In this document: positions 7,687 to 16,826 of the stretch, piece after piece
Numbering within the stretch: the stretch's first letter is position 1
Layout of the letters: each line of letters begins with the position of its first letter
From: Serinibacter arcticus
GTDB taxonomy: Bacteria; Actinomycetota; Actinomycetes; Actinomycetales; Beutenbergiaceae
Length of the DNA: 64,000 nt
Direction of reading: 5' to 3'
NCBI RefSeq assembly: GCF_004786095.1
Contig: NZ_RHPJ01000003.1
Coordinates: forward strand, 310,001-374,000
The notes under the pieces: generated by a model
Told to the model about the DNA's origin: nothing
Database searches by the model: none
Seen by the model: only the letters and a program-made list of their open reading frames with translations
Position numbers and translations under genes: made by a program

Positions 7687-9012
7687 GTGCATGCCTGGCG
7701 ATCACCCGCAGTCCCCGTCCTCCCCGCGGCCCCCGGTGCGGAGGCCGGCGCGAGGGCATCGGCCCGCCGCACCCTGGTCCACGACTCGGCCACCCGGGAG
7801 GTCCGCGCCGTCGGCGGTCCGCGTCGCGCGAGCCTGTACGTCTGCGGCATCACGCCGTACGACGCCACGCACCTGGGTCACGCCGCGACCTACCTGACGT
7901 TCGACCTGCTGGTGCGCAGCTGGCGCGACGCCGGCCTGGCGGTCACCTACGCGCAGAACGTGACCGACGTCGACGATCCGCTGCTGGAGCGCGCGCGGGA
8001 GACCGGCGTCGACTGGCGCGACCTCGCCGCGTCGCAGACGGACCTGTTCCGCGGCGACATGGAGGCGCTGCGGATCATCGCCCCCGACCACTACCTCGGC
8101 GCCGTCGAGACCGTGCCCGACGTGGTGCGCGCCGTCGAGCGCATGCTGGCCGACGGCGCCGCCTACCGGGTCGGTCCCGGCGCGGACGGGCACGGGGACG
8201 GCGACGTCTACGCCGACCTCGCGAAGGACGTCCGGTTCGGGCTCGAGCCCATGGGCGACGGCGTGGATGAGGTCTCCCGGCTGGCCGAGTTCTCCGCGAT
8301 GGGCGGCGATCCCGACCGTCCCGGCAAGCGGTCGCCGCTGGACCCGCTGCTGTGGCGGACCGAGCGCCCGGACGACCCCTCGTGGGACGGGCGCGGTCTC
8401 GGGCGGGGCCGTCCCGGCTGGCACGTGGAGTGCGCGACGATCGCGGCCATGACGCTCGGCGCCCCCGTCGACGTCCAGGGCGGCGGGCGCGACCTGCGCT
8501 TCCCGCACCACGAGATGTCCACGAGCCACCTGCGGATGATCTCGGGTGACGCGAGGCCGGTCGGGGCCCAGGTGCACGCCGGTCTGCTCGCCTACGAGGG
8601 CGAGAAGATGAGCAAGTCGCGCGGCAACCTCGTCCTCGTGTCGCGGCTGCTCGCCGAGGGTGTCGAGGCGATGGCGATCCGCCTCGTGCTGCTCGCGCAC
8701 CGCTACTCCACGTCGTGGGAGTTCCACCACGCCGAGCTGATCGACGCCGCTCGGCGGCTCGCGACCTGGCGCGACGCGGTCGCTCGCACGAGCGAGCTCG
8801 ACGATCCGGCGTCGGCCGACGTGGTCGAGGAGGTCCGGGCGGCCCTGGCGGACGACCTCGACGCACCGCGCGCGCTTGCCGCGGTCGACGCGTGGGTGGG
8901 CCGTGTCCTGGCCTCCGACACCTCCGACAGCTCCGACGAGCGCGGGACCGCACCGGGCGGCGGGGCCGTCGTGCGCGACGCCGTCGACGCCCTGCTCGGC
9001 GTGGCCCTCTAG
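7687..9012 (+). CDS. mshC: Cysteine:1-D-myo-inositol 2-amino-2-deoxy-alpha-D-glucopyranoside ligase
   Basis: 441 residues. MshC joins cysteine to GlcN-inositol with ATP, the third step of mycothiol synthesis, the low-molecular-weight thiol of actinobacteria. It is a cysteinyl-tRNA-synthetase homologue: YVCGITPYDATHLGHAATY contains the HIGH-type motif at residues 62-65, and EKMSKS lies at about 306-311. The N-terminus HAWRSPAVPVLP matches MshC rather than CysS, and the anticodon-binding C-terminal domain of CysS is missing. GTG 7687 is set by the TAAACT box 6 nt upstream. It overlaps the converging PAC2 gene by 4 bp. Confidence 0.95.
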   Translation: MHAWRSPAVPVLPAAPGAEAGARASARRTLVHDSATREVRAVGGPRRASLYVCGITPYDATHLGHAATYLTFDLLVRSWRDAGLAVTYAQNVTDVDDPLLERARETGVDWRDLAASQTDLFRGDMEALRIIAPDHYLGAVETVPDVVRAVERMLADGAAYRVGPGADGHGDGDVYADLAKDVRFGLEPMGDGVDEVSRLAEFSAMGGDPDRPGKRSPLDPLLWRTERPDDPSWDGRGLGRGRPGWHVECATIAAMTLGAPVDVQGGGRDLRFPHHEMSTSHLRMISGDARPVGAQVHAGLLAYEGEKMSKSRGNLVLVSRLLAEGVEAMAIRLVLLAHRYSTSWEFHHAELIDAARRLATWRDAVARTSELDDPASADVVEEVRAALADDLDAPRALAAVDAWVGRVLASDTSDSSDERGTAPGGGAVVRDAVDALLGVAL

Positions 9013-9929
9013 CGGTTCGGGCCGGGGCCGCCGTCGCGGCCCGTCCCGCCGTCGCGACCCGTGCCGGGGTCGCGCCGGCGCAGGTACTGCTCGAACTCGC
9101 GCGCGATCGCCTCGCCGCTCGCCTCGGGCAGCTCCGCGGTGTCCTTGACCTCCTCGAGCTGCTGCACGTACTCGGAGATCTCGGGGTCCTCCTCGGCGAG
9201 CTCGTCGACCCCGCGCTGCCACGCCCGGGCGTCCTCGAGCAGGTCGCCCATCGGCAGCGGTTCGCCCACGACCTCCTCGAGCGCGGCCAGCAGCGCCAGT
9301 GTCGCCTTGGGGGAGGGCGGCTGAGCGACGTAGTGCGGCACGGCGGCCCACACCGACAGCGTGCGCATGCCCTCCTCGCGCGCGGCGTGCCCGAGCACCG
9401 AGATGATGCCGGCGGGGCCGGTGTACTCGGAGGCGTCGAGGCCGAACTTGGCCTGCAGCGTCGGGTCGTCGCTCGTGCTCTGGACCGGGATGGGGCGGGT
9501 GTGCGGCACGTCGGCGAGCAGGGCGCCGACGCCGACGAAGGTGGCGGGCCCCCAGCTCTTCACGACGGCGATGATCTCGGCGCAGTACTGGCGCCACCGC
9601 ATCGAGGGCTCGATGCCCTGCACCAGGAGCACGGTGCGACCGGTCACGGGAGAGCGTGTGAGCGACACGCGGGTCGCGGGCCAGGTCAGCTCGCGGCCAC
9701 CGGCGGCGGCCCCCGGGGTGCCGGGCGCGCCGTCGAGGTCGACCGTGGTCGGCGGGCCGACGACGGGGCGGTTGACCTGGAAGTCGTAGAAGTCCTCGGG
9801 ATCGAGCGCGGCGACGGGGCGGGCGCCCCACGCCGTCGCGATCTGGGAGAGGGCCTCGCTCGCGGCGCTGCCGGCGTCGTTCCACCCCTCGAAGGCGGCG
9901 AGCACGAGCGTGGGTTGCTGGTCGGTCAC
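9009..9929 (-). CDS. PAC2 family protein
   Basis: 306 residues beginning MTDQQPTLVLAAFEGWNDAG. Family-typical blocks are VNRPVVG, LLVQGIEPSMRWRQYC, VGALLADVPHTRPIPV and YTGPAGIISVL. PAC2 proteins resemble proteasome assembly chaperone 2, and actinobacterial members are cytosolic and of uncharacterised function. The tail carries Gly/Arg/Asp repeats (TGRDGG twice). The Pup-proteasome genes begin about 3 kb away. The actinobacterial 20S particle is thought to assemble without dedicated chaperones, so a link is only a suggestion. GTG 9929 has TAGGCT 6 nt upstream (leaderless). Confidence 0.9.
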   Translation of the reverse strand: MTDQQPTLVLAAFEGWNDAGSAASEALSQIATAWGARPVAALDPEDFYDFQVNRPVVGPPTTVDLDGAPGTPGAAAGGRELTWPATRVSLTRSPVTGRTVLLVQGIEPSMRWRQYCAEIIAVVKSWGPATFVGVGALLADVPHTRPIPVQSTSDDPTLQAKFGLDASEYTGPAGIISVLGHAAREEGMRTLSVWAAVPHYVAQPPSPKATLALLAALEEVVGEPLPMGDLLEDARAWQRGVDELAEEDPEISEYVQQLEEVKDTAELPEASGEAIAREFEQYLRRRDPGTGRDGGTGRDGGPGPNR

Positions 9930-9935
9930 GATCCC

Positions 9936-9941
9936 AGCCTA
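9936..9941 (-). promoter_or_regulatory. -10 box TAGGCT (minus strand) for the PAC2 gene
   Basis: On the minus strand TAGGCT is followed by 6 nt and GTG 9929: leaderless arrangement. Confidence 0.65.
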
Positions 9942-10051
9942 CGCAGCCGTGCCGCAGCAGCCGCGCGTCGGCCCCGCAGCCGCGCGCCGACTGCCGTGCC
10001 TGCGAGAATGGCGGGAGACCGCGCCGGAACCGGCCGGGGACGAGGAGAACC

Positions 10052-10738
10052 GTGACGCACGCGCTGCCCGAGGCCATCCTGTGGGACCTGGACGGGACCC
10101 TGGTGGACACCGAGCCGCTCTGGATCGAGGCCGAGCGGGAGCTGGTCACCTCCCACGGTGGGACGTGGACGCACGAGGACGCGCTCACGCTGGTGGGCAA
10201 GGCGCTCGAGGACAGCGCGAGCATCCTCATCGCCCGCGGTGTCGCCATGACGCCCGCCGGGGTCGTGGACCACCTGGTCGCGCGGGTCAACGACCGCGTC
10301 GCGAACGAGGGACCGGAGTGGCGTCCCGGGGCACGCGAGCTCGTCGCCGAGGCGGCGCGCGCGGGGGTGCCGCAGGCGATCGTGACCATGTCCTACCGCG
10401 TGCAGGCCGACCTCATCGCCTCCCTGCTGCCCGACGGCGCGATCGCGACCGTCGTCGCCGGGGACATGGTGACCCGGGGCAAGCCCGATCCCGAGGCGTA
10501 CCTCACGGCCGCCGACGCGCTCGGCGTCGACATCACCCGCTGCATCGCGGTCGAGGACTCGGTCACGGGCTCGGCGGCCGCCGCGGCGTCCGGGGCGCGC
10601 GCCGTCGTCGTGCCGCACCTGGTGGACGTCCCGCCGCACCCCGCCCTCGCGCGCGCCGAGACGCTCGCGGGCCTGTCGCTCGCCGAGCTGGTCGAGCTCG
10701 CCTCCACCACGACGCCGGTGGACCGGGTCGGCGCGTGA
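10052..10738 (+). CDS. HAD superfamily hydrolase (phosphatase/phosphoglucomutase-like)
   Basis: 228 residues from a GTG with GAGGAG about 8 nt upstream. HAD motif I is ILWDLDGTLVDTEPLW with the nucleophile and acid at Asp12 and Asp14. IVTMSY supplies motif II, GKPDPEAYL motif III and AVEDSVTGSAAA motif IV. The helical cap between motifs I and II and the DTEPLW sequence fit the beta-phosphoglucomutase/phosphatase subfamily. The substrate is unknown. It overlaps the site-2 protease gene by GTGA, so the two are translationally coupled. Confidence 0.93.
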   Translation: MTHALPEAILWDLDGTLVDTEPLWIEAERELVTSHGGTWTHEDALTLVGKALEDSASILIARGVAMTPAGVVDHLVARVNDRVANEGPEWRPGARELVAEAARAGVPQAIVTMSYRVQADLIASLLPDGAIATVVAGDMVTRGKPDPEAYLTAADALGVDITRCIAVEDSVTGSAAAAASGARAVVVPHLVDVPPHPALARAETLAGLSLAELVELASTTTPVDRVGA

Positions 10739-11850
10739 AGCGACCCGGCTGGCGGATCGGCGTCGTCGGGGGCTCGCCCGTCTACCTGGCGCCGAGCTGG
10801 CTGCTCATCGCGGCGGTCCTGACGCTGCTGTTCCTGCCCACGGTCCAGCGCGCCGCGCCCCGGCTGGACACCCCGGCCGCCGTCGCCGCCGCTGCGACGT
10901 TCCCGATCCTGCTCTTCGCCTCCGTCCTCGCGCACGAGCTGGCCCACGGCGCCGCGGCCCGCGCCGTCGGGGCTCGGGTGCGCGAGTACGTCATCACCTT
11001 CTGGGGCGGCCACACGAGCTTCGGCGAGGAGCTGCGCACGCCGGGGGCGAGCGCGATCGTCTCGGCCGCCGGGCCGCTGGCGAACGTCGTGCTCGCCGTC
11101 GCCGGCTGGTTCGTGCTCGGTGCGATGCCGCCGGGGCTGCCCGCCGTCATCGTCGCCGCGCTGACCTACGCCAACGCCGTGGTCGCGGCGTTCAACCTGC
11201 TGCCGGGCAACCCGCTCGACGGTGGCCGCATCCTCGAGGCGCTGATCTGGAAGGTGACCGGCAACCGCGAGACCGGCACGATCGGTTCCGGCTGGGTGGG
11301 ACGCGGCCTCGCCGTCGTGCTCGCCGCGGTGATCCTCGGCCTTCCGCTGCTGCGGGGCGAGCGCCCGACGCTGACCACCGGCATCTGGGGCCTGCTCGTG
11401 GCCGGCCTCGTCTGGACCGGCGCGAGCCAGTCGATCAAGATCGGCCGCGCCCGGCGCAGCGCGGCGGGCTTCGACCTGCGGGCGCTGCTGCGGCCCGCCG
11501 TCGTCGTGGACGCGAGGGCGAGCCTCGCGCAGGTGCCGCGGCCACCGTTCGGGATGGGCTCGAGCGACGTCGTCGCGATCGACGCCGCGGGCACGCCCGT
11601 CGCGGTGCTGGACGCCGCAGCCCTGGCCCAGGTGCCGCCGGACGCCTACGCCTCCACGCCGGTGACCGCCGTCGCCCGCTCCCTCCCGCCGTCGGCGGTG
11701 CTGACCGCCGTGACCGGCCCGGACGCCCTCGGCGCGCTGGCGCGAGGGATCAACGAGAGTCCGGTCGTCGTCGTCGTGGGACCGGGCGGGATCCTCGGGA
11801 CCACCACGCGCGAGAGCGTGGTCGCCGCTCTCGCGTCGCCGGGTCGTTAG
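10735..11850 (+). CDS. Site-2 protease family intramembrane metalloprotease (M50) with degenerate CBS region
   Basis: 371 residues from a GTG overlapping the HAD stop. Zinc site: LAHELAHG (His67, Glu68, His71) in a membrane helix and NLLPGNPLDGGRIL with ligand Asp162. At least four hydrophobic segments precede a cytosolic C-terminal region that looks like weak CBS-domain pairing (SDVVAIDAAGTPVAVLD, then ESPVVVVVGPGGILG). Such group III S2P proteins cut membrane-bound substrates, but the target is unknown. It is followed closely by trmI, a conserved actinobacterial neighbourhood of the proteasome locus. Confidence 0.92.
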   Translation: MKRPGWRIGVVGGSPVYLAPSWLLIAAVLTLLFLPTVQRAAPRLDTPAAVAAAATFPILLFASVLAHELAHGAAARAVGARVREYVITFWGGHTSFGEELRTPGASAIVSAAGPLANVVLAVAGWFVLGAMPPGLPAVIVAALTYANAVVAAFNLLPGNPLDGGRILEALIWKVTGNRETGTIGSGWVGRGLAVVLAAVILGLPLLRGERPTLTTGIWGLLVAGLVWTGASQSIKIGRARRSAAGFDLRALLRPAVVVDARASLAQVPRPPFGMGSSDVVAIDAAGTPVAVLDAAALAQVPPDAYASTPVTAVARSLPPSAVLTAVTGPDALGALARGINESPVVVVVGPGGILGTTTRESVVAALASPGR

Positions 11851-11853
11851 TCT
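11848..11853 (+). promoter_or_regulatory. -10 box TAGTCT for trmI
   Basis: TAGTCT overlaps the S2P stop codon and lies 7 nt before GTG 11861. The spacing supports 11861 rather than the earlier in-frame GTG at 11855, which would fall inside the promoter. Confidence 0.55.
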
Positions 11854-11860
11854 GGTGAGA

Positions 11861-13003
11861 GTGACCTCAGAACTCTCCGGCGCCGAGCCCAGCCACGCCG
11901 AACCCACCGGTGCCGCGGCCCGTCGCGGCCCCTTCCGCGAGGGCGACCGCGTCCAGATCACCGACCCGCGCGGCAAGCCCTCGACGATCACGCTGAAGAC
12001 CGACGGGTCCTTCCAGACGCACCGCGGCTACTTCCGCCACACCGAGCTCATCGGACGCAGCGAGGGCACCATCGTGGAGACGTCGGCGGGTGTGCCCTAT
12101 CTTGCGCTGCGCCCGCTGCTGTCCGACCACGTGCTCTCGATGCCCCGCGGCGCCGCCGTCATCTACCCCAAGGACTCCGCGCAGATCGTCTCGATGGCGG
12201 ACGTCTACCCCGGCGCCCGCGTGGTCGAGGCCGGGGTCGGCTCCGGAGCCCTGACGATGTCGCTGCTGCGAGCCGTGGGCGACGGCGGTTCGCTCCTGTC
12301 GATCGAGCGGCGCGAGGACTTCGCCGCCATCGCGACGGGCAACGTCGAGGCGTTCTTCGGGGCCAGCCACCCCGCGTGGGAGCTCGCCGTGGGCGACCTC
12401 GCCGACGTCCTCCCGACGGCGCGCGAGAACGGCACCGTCGACCGCATCGTGCTGGACATGCTCGCCCCGTGGGAGAACATCGAGGTCGCCGCCGACGCGC
12501 TCGTCCCCGGCGGCGTCCTGCTCGCCTACGTCGCGACCACCACGCAGCTCAGCCGGTTCGCCGAGGACCTCAAGGCCGACGGCCGGTTCACCGAACCGCT
12601 CGCCTCGGAGACCATGCTGCGCGAGTGGCACCTCGAGGGCCTCGCCGTCCGGCCCTCGCACCGCATGGTCGCGCACACCGGTTTCCTGGTGACCACGCGG
12701 CGGATGGCCGACGGCGTCGCGGCACCGCTGCGCCGTCGTCGCCCCGCCAGGTCCACGCAGAGCGAGGACGCCGAGGCCCAGGAGGCCCTGGCGCGCGACG
12801 CCGCCCGGGTCCAGATCGGCGAGGACTGGACGCCCGAGGACTTCGGCGAGCGCGGTGTGACGGCCAAGAAGGCCCGGCGCGCCGGCCGGCACGCCGAGGC
12901 GATCCGGGACGGGGCCGTGGCCAGGGTGGACGACGTCGCCGACACCGGCGACGCCTCGAGCACCGACGAGTCCAGCACCGACGTGACCGAGGAGCAGCCG
13001 TGA
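11861..13003 (+). CDS. trmI: tRNA (adenine-58-N1)-methyltransferase TrmI
   Basis: 380 residues. It methylates A58 in the T-loop of tRNAs using S-adenosylmethionine. The SAM-binding motif [10 protein letters not shown] is at residues 121-130, and the catalytic Asp lies in IVLDMLAPW (about 199). The N-terminal 80-residue small domain ([23 protein letters not shown]) is TrmI-type. A charged tail of about 80 residues after the core, ending in Asp/Glu/Ser/Thr-rich sequence, is longer than in thermophile TrmI. It overlaps mpa by GTGA. This position directly before the proteasomal ATPase is conserved in many actinobacteria. Confidence 0.94.
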   Translation: MTSELSGAEPSHAEPTGAAARRGPFREGDRVQITDPRGKPSTITLKTDGSFQTHRGYFRHTELIGRSEGTIVETSAGVPYLALRPLLSDHVLSMPRGAAVIYPKDSAQIVSMADVYPGARVVEAGVGSGALTMSLLRAVGDGGSLLSIERREDFAAIATGNVEAFFGASHPAWELAVGDLADVLPTARENGTVDRIVLDMLAPWENIEVAADALVPGGVLLAYVATTTQLSRFAEDLKADGRFTEPLASETMLREWHLEGLAVRPSHRMVAHTGFLVTTRRMADGVAAPLRRRRPARSTQSEDAEAQEALARDAARVQIGEDWTPEDFGERGVTAKKARRAGRHAEAIRDGAVARVDDVADTGDASSTDESSTDVTEEQP

Positions 13004-14625
13004 CCCAGGACGACGCGCGCCGCGAGGCGGCCTCGCTCGCGCAGAAGAACGAGCGGCTCACCGCCGTGCTGATCAAGGCGCGCCAGGAGCTGGCGGAGCT
13101 GCGCGAGCAGGTCGAGCAGCTGACCCGGCCGCCGGCGACGTACGCGACGTTCCTGGCGGCGCACGAGGACAACACCGCCGACGTCGTGGCGGCCGGTCGC
13201 AAGATGCGCGTCACGGTCTCGCCGTCGGTGGACCTCGCCGCGGTCGTCGCCGGCCAGGAGGTCCAGCTCAACGAGACCATGGCGCTCGTGCTCGCCGGCG
13301 GGTTCGAGCGCGTGGGTGAGGTCGTGACGGTCAAGGAGCTGATCGGCGACGACCGCGTCCTCGTGGTGGGGCGCGGTGACGAGGAGCGCGTCGTGCGCCT
13401 GTCCGGCCAGCTGCGCACCGACGGCGTGCGCGTCGGCGACGCCCTCACGATCGATGCGCGCAGCGGCTTCGTGAACGAGCAGGTGCCGCGATCGGAGGTC
13501 GAGGAGCTCGTGCTGGAGGAGCTGCCCGACGTCGCGTTCGAGGACATCGGCGGTCTCGCCGACCAGATCGAGGCGATCCGGGACGCCGTCGAGCTGCCCT
13601 TCGGCCACCCCGAGCTGTTCCGCGAGCACGGGCTCACACCGCCCAAGGGTCTGCTGCTCTACGGTCCGCCCGGATGCGGCAAGACGCTCATCGCCAAGGC
13701 CGTCGCGGCCTCGCTCGCCCGCACGGTGGGTGCCGCCGCCGGTCAGGAGGCGGTGCGCTCGTCGTTCCTCAACGTCAAGGGCCCTGAGCTGCTCAACAAG
13801 TACGTGGGCGAGACCGAGCGTCACATCAGGCTGATCTTCGCCAGGGCGCGCGAGCGTGCCGAGCAGGGCGTGCCGGTCGTGGTGTTCTTCGACGAGATGG
13901 AGTCGCTCTTCCGCACGCGCGGCACCGGCATCTCCTCCGACACCGAGACCACCGTGGTGCCGCAGCTGCTGGCGGAGATCGACGGCGTCGAGCGGCTCGA
14001 CAACGTCATCGTCATCGGCGCGTCCAACCGCGAGGACATGATCGACCCCGCGATCCTGCGGCCGGGCCGGCTCGACGTGAAGATCAAGGTCGAGCGTCCC
14101 GACGCCGAGGCCGCGCGCGACATCTTCCCCAAGTACCTGCGGAGCGACCTCCCGCTCCACCCCGACGACGTCGCCGAGCACGGCGGCGACCGCGAGCGCA
14201 CCGTGGCGGCGATGATCGACGCGACGGTCGAGCGGATGTACTCGCTCGGCAAGGAGAACGAGTTCCTCGAGGTCACCTACGCCAGCGGCGACCGCGAGGT
14301 CCTGTACTTCAAGGACTTCGCGTCCGGCGCGATGATCCGCAACATCGTGGACCGCGCCAAGAAGGCGGCGATCAAGTCGCTGCTGGCCGGTCAGCCGCGG
14401 GGGATCGGGATGTCGCACCTGCTCGAGGCGGTGGCGGCGGAGTTCCACGAGAACGAGGACCTGCCCAACACCTCCAACCCCGACGACTGGGCCCGTGTGT
14501 CCGGCCGCAAGGGTGAGCGCATCGTCTTCATCCGCACGATCGTGGCGCCGAAGGGCGCGGGCGCGGCGCCCGGTCCGGTGCCGCGGGCGATCGAGACGGT
14601 CTCCGACCCGGGGCAGTACCTGTAA
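13000..14625 (+). CDS. arc: Proteasome-associated AAA ATPase (Mpa/ARC)
   Basis: 541 residues. The hexameric ATPase recognises Pup on tagged proteins, unfolds them and feeds the 20S core. Order of parts: N-terminal coiled coil (about residues 8-42) that binds Pup, OB-fold interdomain (about 60-160), AAA domain with Walker A GPPGCGKT (222-229), Walker B VVVFFDE (Asp298, Glu299) and [17 protein letters not shown]. It ends in GQYL, the C-terminal motif that docks on and opens the proteasome gate. GTG 13000 overlaps the trmI stop. All functional elements appear intact. Confidence 0.97.
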   Translation: MTQDDARREAASLAQKNERLTAVLIKARQELAELREQVEQLTRPPATYATFLAAHEDNTADVVAAGRKMRVTVSPSVDLAAVVAGQEVQLNETMALVLAGGFERVGEVVTVKELIGDDRVLVVGRGDEERVVRLSGQLRTDGVRVGDALTIDARSGFVNEQVPRSEVEELVLEELPDVAFEDIGGLADQIEAIRDAVELPFGHPELFREHGLTPPKGLLLYGPPGCGKTLIAKAVAASLARTVGAAAGQEAVRSSFLNVKGPELLNKYVGETERHIRLIFARARERAEQGVPVVVFFDEMESLFRTRGTGISSDTETTVVPQLLAEIDGVERLDNVIVIGASNREDMIDPAILRPGRLDVKIKVERPDAEAARDIFPKYLRSDLPLHPDDVAEHGGDRERTVAAMIDATVERMYSLGKENEFLEVTYASGDREVLYFKDFASGAMIRNIVDRAKKAAIKSLLAGQPRGIGMSHLLEAVAAEFHENEDLPNTSNPDDWARVSGRKGERIVFIRTIVAPKGAGAAPGPVPRAIETVSDPGQYL

Positions 14626-14627
14626 CT

Positions 14628-14698
14628 CCCGACGCCGGGTCGGCCCCACCGTCGGCTCGTCCCCGCCGGCCGGCCCCGCAGGCCGGCGCGGCGTCGGG
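14628..14698 (+). terminator. Nested hairpin, probable terminator after arc/mpa
   Basis: The outer arms CCCGACGCC (14628-14636) and GGCGTCGGG (14690-14698) enclose an inner 7-bp stem GCCGGCC/GGCCGGC (14665-14671 with 14681-14687). There is no clear U tract; TTCCCCC follows. Confidence 0.5.
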
Positions 14699-14776
14699 TT
14701 CCCCCGGTTGCCCGGTGCGGTCCGGTTCCGCCTGCACCGTCCTTCGCTGTGCGCCGGTGGTCGCTCAACCATCGGC

Positions 14777-14869
14777 GTGGCGGCCAGGGGTGCACAGCGA
14801 GCGGGGCGTGGCGGCCAGGGGTGCACAGGGAGCGGGGTGTGACGGCCAGGGGTGCACAGCGATCGGTGC
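14777..14869 (+). repeat. Three tandem copies of a 31-bp unit upstream of dop
   Basis: Copies start at 14777, 14808 and 14839, each 31 bp. The shared core is GGCCAGGGGTGCACAG. Copies 1 and 2 differ at about two positions and copy 3 at about four. The array occupies about a third of the 322-bp gap between arc/mpa and dop and ends 66 bp before the dop -10 box. No ORF explains it. Confidence 0.9.
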
Positions 14870-14935
14870 GGCTGGTCTGCGGCAGGTCCGCGGCCGGTCC
14901 GTGGGCGAGCCCGGTGCAGGGCGTCGGTCCGACCG

Positions 14936-14941
14936 TAGGGT
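14936..14941 (+). promoter_or_regulatory. -10 box TAGGGT for dop
   Basis: TAGGGT, 6 nt, GTG 14948: leaderless arrangement. It gives dop-pup-prcBA a promoter separate from arc/mpa. Confidence 0.65.
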
Positions 14942-14947
14942 GGTCGG

Positions 14948-16603
14948 GTGCGCGTGATGGGAATCGAGACGGAGTACGGCATCCTCGGCGGCGAGGGTGC
15001 GAGGCAGAACCCGATGGCCCTCTCGGCGCTCGTGGTGGCGGCGTACGCGCAGGCGGTGCCCCGCCCCGGCCGGACGCGCTGGAGCTACGAGAGCGAGGAC
15101 CCGCTGTCCGACGCCCGCGGCTGGCGCATCGACCGCGCCGTCGCCGATCCGAGCCAGCTCACCGACGCCGGCCACGAGGACGAGGGTCGTGCGGCGCGGG
15201 GAGCCACCCCGGGCGCGCCGGAAACCTCAGGCCCCGGCGAGCCCCCCGTCGCGGTCGCGCTGACGCGCCGTCGTCGGCCCGTCCACCCCGAGCGGGACGA
15301 CCCCGCCGCGACCAACGTCCTGCTGACCAACGGCGCCCGGCTCTACGTCGACCACGCCCACCCCGAGTACTCCAGCCCCGAGGTCGCCTCGGCGCGGGAC
15401 GCGGTGCTGTGGGACCGCGCCGGCGAGCGCGTCATGCTCACCGCCGTCCGCACCCTGGCCGCCTCGCCCCACACGCCGGACGTGCAGCTGTACAAGAACA
15501 ACGTGGACGGCAAGGGCGCGAGCTACGGCACCCACGAGAACTACCTGGTGGACCGGGCCGTGCCGTTCGGCGAGATCGTCGACTACCTCACGGCGTTCCT
15601 CGTCACCCGCACGGTCATGATCGGCTCCGGTCGCGTCGGGCTCGGCGTGCGCGGCGAGACGCCCGGGTACCAGCTCTCCCAGCGCGCCGACTACATGGAG
15701 GCCGAGGTCGGGCTCGAGACGACCCTGCGCCGCCCGATCATCAACACGCGCGACGAGCCGCACGCCGACGCGGGCCGCTTCCGCCGCCTGCACGTGATCA
15801 TCGGCGACGCGAACTGCTTCGAGACCGCCACCTACCTCAAGCTCGGCACCACGTCGCTCGTGCTCGCCGTCCTCGAGGCCGCGCAGCGCGGCGCGACGAT
15901 CCCGTTCGCGTGGGAGGCGCTGCACCTGGCCGACCCCGTCGCCTCCGTCCAGGCCGTGAGCCGCGACCTCACGCTCGAGCAGACGCTCGACATGGCGGGC
16001 GACGGCACGCCGCTGACCGCCCTGCAGATCCAGCGGCACTACGCGGCGGGCGTGCGCGAGGTCCTGGGCGAGACCCTGTCCGACGACGACGCCGCCGTCC
16101 TCGCGGCGTGGGAGCGCACGCTCGACCTGCTCGAGAACGACCGCGAGGCCGCGGCGCGCGAGGTGGAGTGGCTCGCCAAGCTGCGCGTGCTGGAGGGTCT
16201 GCGGACCCGTCACCAGCTCTCGTGGGACCACGCCAAGCTCGCCGCGATCGACCTGCAGTGGTCCGACGTGCGCCCCGAGCGCGGGATCTGCGCGCGGCTG
16301 CGCACCGCGGGCGGGGTCGCCGCCGTCGTGACGGAGGACGAGATCGAGCGCGCCGTGAGCGCGCCGCCCACCGACACCCGGGCCTGGTTCCGCGGGGAGG
16401 CGCTGCGGCGCTACCCCGAGGCGGTCGTGGCGGCGGGCTGGGACGGCGTCGTGCTCGACGTGCCGGGGGAGCCGACCCTCGTGCGCATCCCGATGCCGGA
16501 CCCGCGGCGCGGCACGGCCGCCCTCATGGGCGCGCTGCTCGACCGGCACCCCACGGCGGCCACGCTCGTGGCAGAGCTCGGTGGCAACGCCCCGCGGACC
16601 TGA
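14948..16603 (+). CDS. dop: Depupylase/deamidase of Pup
   Basis: 551 residues. Dop converts the C-terminal Gln of Pup to Glu and also removes Pup from substrates. The glutamine-synthetase-like fold is marked by MGIETEYGIL, the active-site stretch NGARLYVDHAHPEYSSPE (Asp135 aligns with the catalytic Asp of known Dop), LYKNNVDGKGASYG and [10 protein letters not shown]. The flexible 'Dop loop' before the active-site strand (about residues 66-122) is Gly/Pro/Arg/Glu-rich and appears clearly longer than in the Mycobacterium protein. DHAHPEYS and RTRWSYE distinguish it from PafA. Upstream of pup as in other Pup loci. Confidence 0.97.
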   Translation: MRVMGIETEYGILGGEGARQNPMALSALVVAAYAQAVPRPGRTRWSYESEDPLSDARGWRIDRAVADPSQLTDAGHEDEGRAARGATPGAPETSGPGEPPVAVALTRRRRPVHPERDDPAATNVLLTNGARLYVDHAHPEYSSPEVASARDAVLWDRAGERVMLTAVRTLAASPHTPDVQLYKNNVDGKGASYGTHENYLVDRAVPFGEIVDYLTAFLVTRTVMIGSGRVGLGVRGETPGYQLSQRADYMEAEVGLETTLRRPIINTRDEPHADAGRFRRLHVIIGDANCFETATYLKLGTTSLVLAVLEAAQRGATIPFAWEALHLADPVASVQAVSRDLTLEQTLDMAGDGTPLTALQIQRHYAAGVREVLGETLSDDDAAVLAAWERTLDLLENDREAAAREVEWLAKLRVLEGLRTRHQLSWDHAKLAAIDLQWSDVRPERGICARLRTAGGVAAVVTEDEIERAVSAPPTDTRAWFRGEALRRYPEAVVAAGWDGVVLDVPGEPTLVRIPMPDPRRGTAALMGALLDRHPTAATLVAELGGNAPRT

Positions 16604-16610
16604 GGCGGCA

Positions 16611-16616
16611 TAGGAT
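16611..16616 (+). promoter_or_regulatory. -10 box TAGGAT, internal promoter for pup
   Basis: TAGGAT lies 27 nt before the pup GTG. With a Shine-Dalgarno present (AGGAGGAG), this predicts a short-leader transcript for pup-prcB-prcA-pafA in addition to read-through from dop. Confidence 0.45.
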
Positions 16617-16643
16617 CGAACCGAAGAATCGAGGAGGAGCACC

Positions 16644-16826
16644 GTGACGACCCAGCACTTCAGCCCGCGCGGCGGCGAGGGCGACGACGAGGGCGCGGCC
16701 CCCGTTCCCACGACCCCCGCAGCCTCGACCCAGGCGGTCGACGACCTGCTCGACGAGATCGACGACGTCCTGGAGACCAACGCCGAGTCCTTCGTGCGCG
16801 GGTTCGTCCAGAAGGGCGGCCAGTGA
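16644..16826 (+). CDS. pup: Prokaryotic ubiquitin-like protein Pup
   Basis: 60 residues ending KGGQ, so Dop must deamidate the final Gln to Glu before PafA can ligate it. The N-terminus is disordered-looking, and the central [19 protein letters not shown] helix is the part that binds the Mpa coiled coil. The GTG start has AGGAGGAG close upstream, a strong ribosome binding site unlike the leaderless dop, which fits the need for many Pup copies. Overlaps prcB by four bases (GTGA). Confidence 0.97.
   Translation: MTTQHFSPRGGEGDDEGAAPVPTTPAASTQAVDDLLDEIDDVLETNAESFVRGFVQKGGQ

Noticed and set aside
4298-7897. Open frame of about 1200 codons across several genes on the plus strand
   Set aside because: It crosses the reductase, uppP and corA-type genes in the wrong frame, with Arg/Ser/Pro-rich low-complexity translation. 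The real genes there have clear motifs.
9009-9929. PAC2 protein as a proteasome assembly chaperone working with PrcBA
   Set aside because: The family resemblance and 3-kb distance are suggestive only. Actinobacterial 20S assembly is thought to be autonomous, and other unrelated genes lie between.
14777-14869. CRISPR-like array
   Set aside because: The three 31-bp units abut directly with no unique spacers, and no cas genes are nearby; it is a simple tandem repeat.
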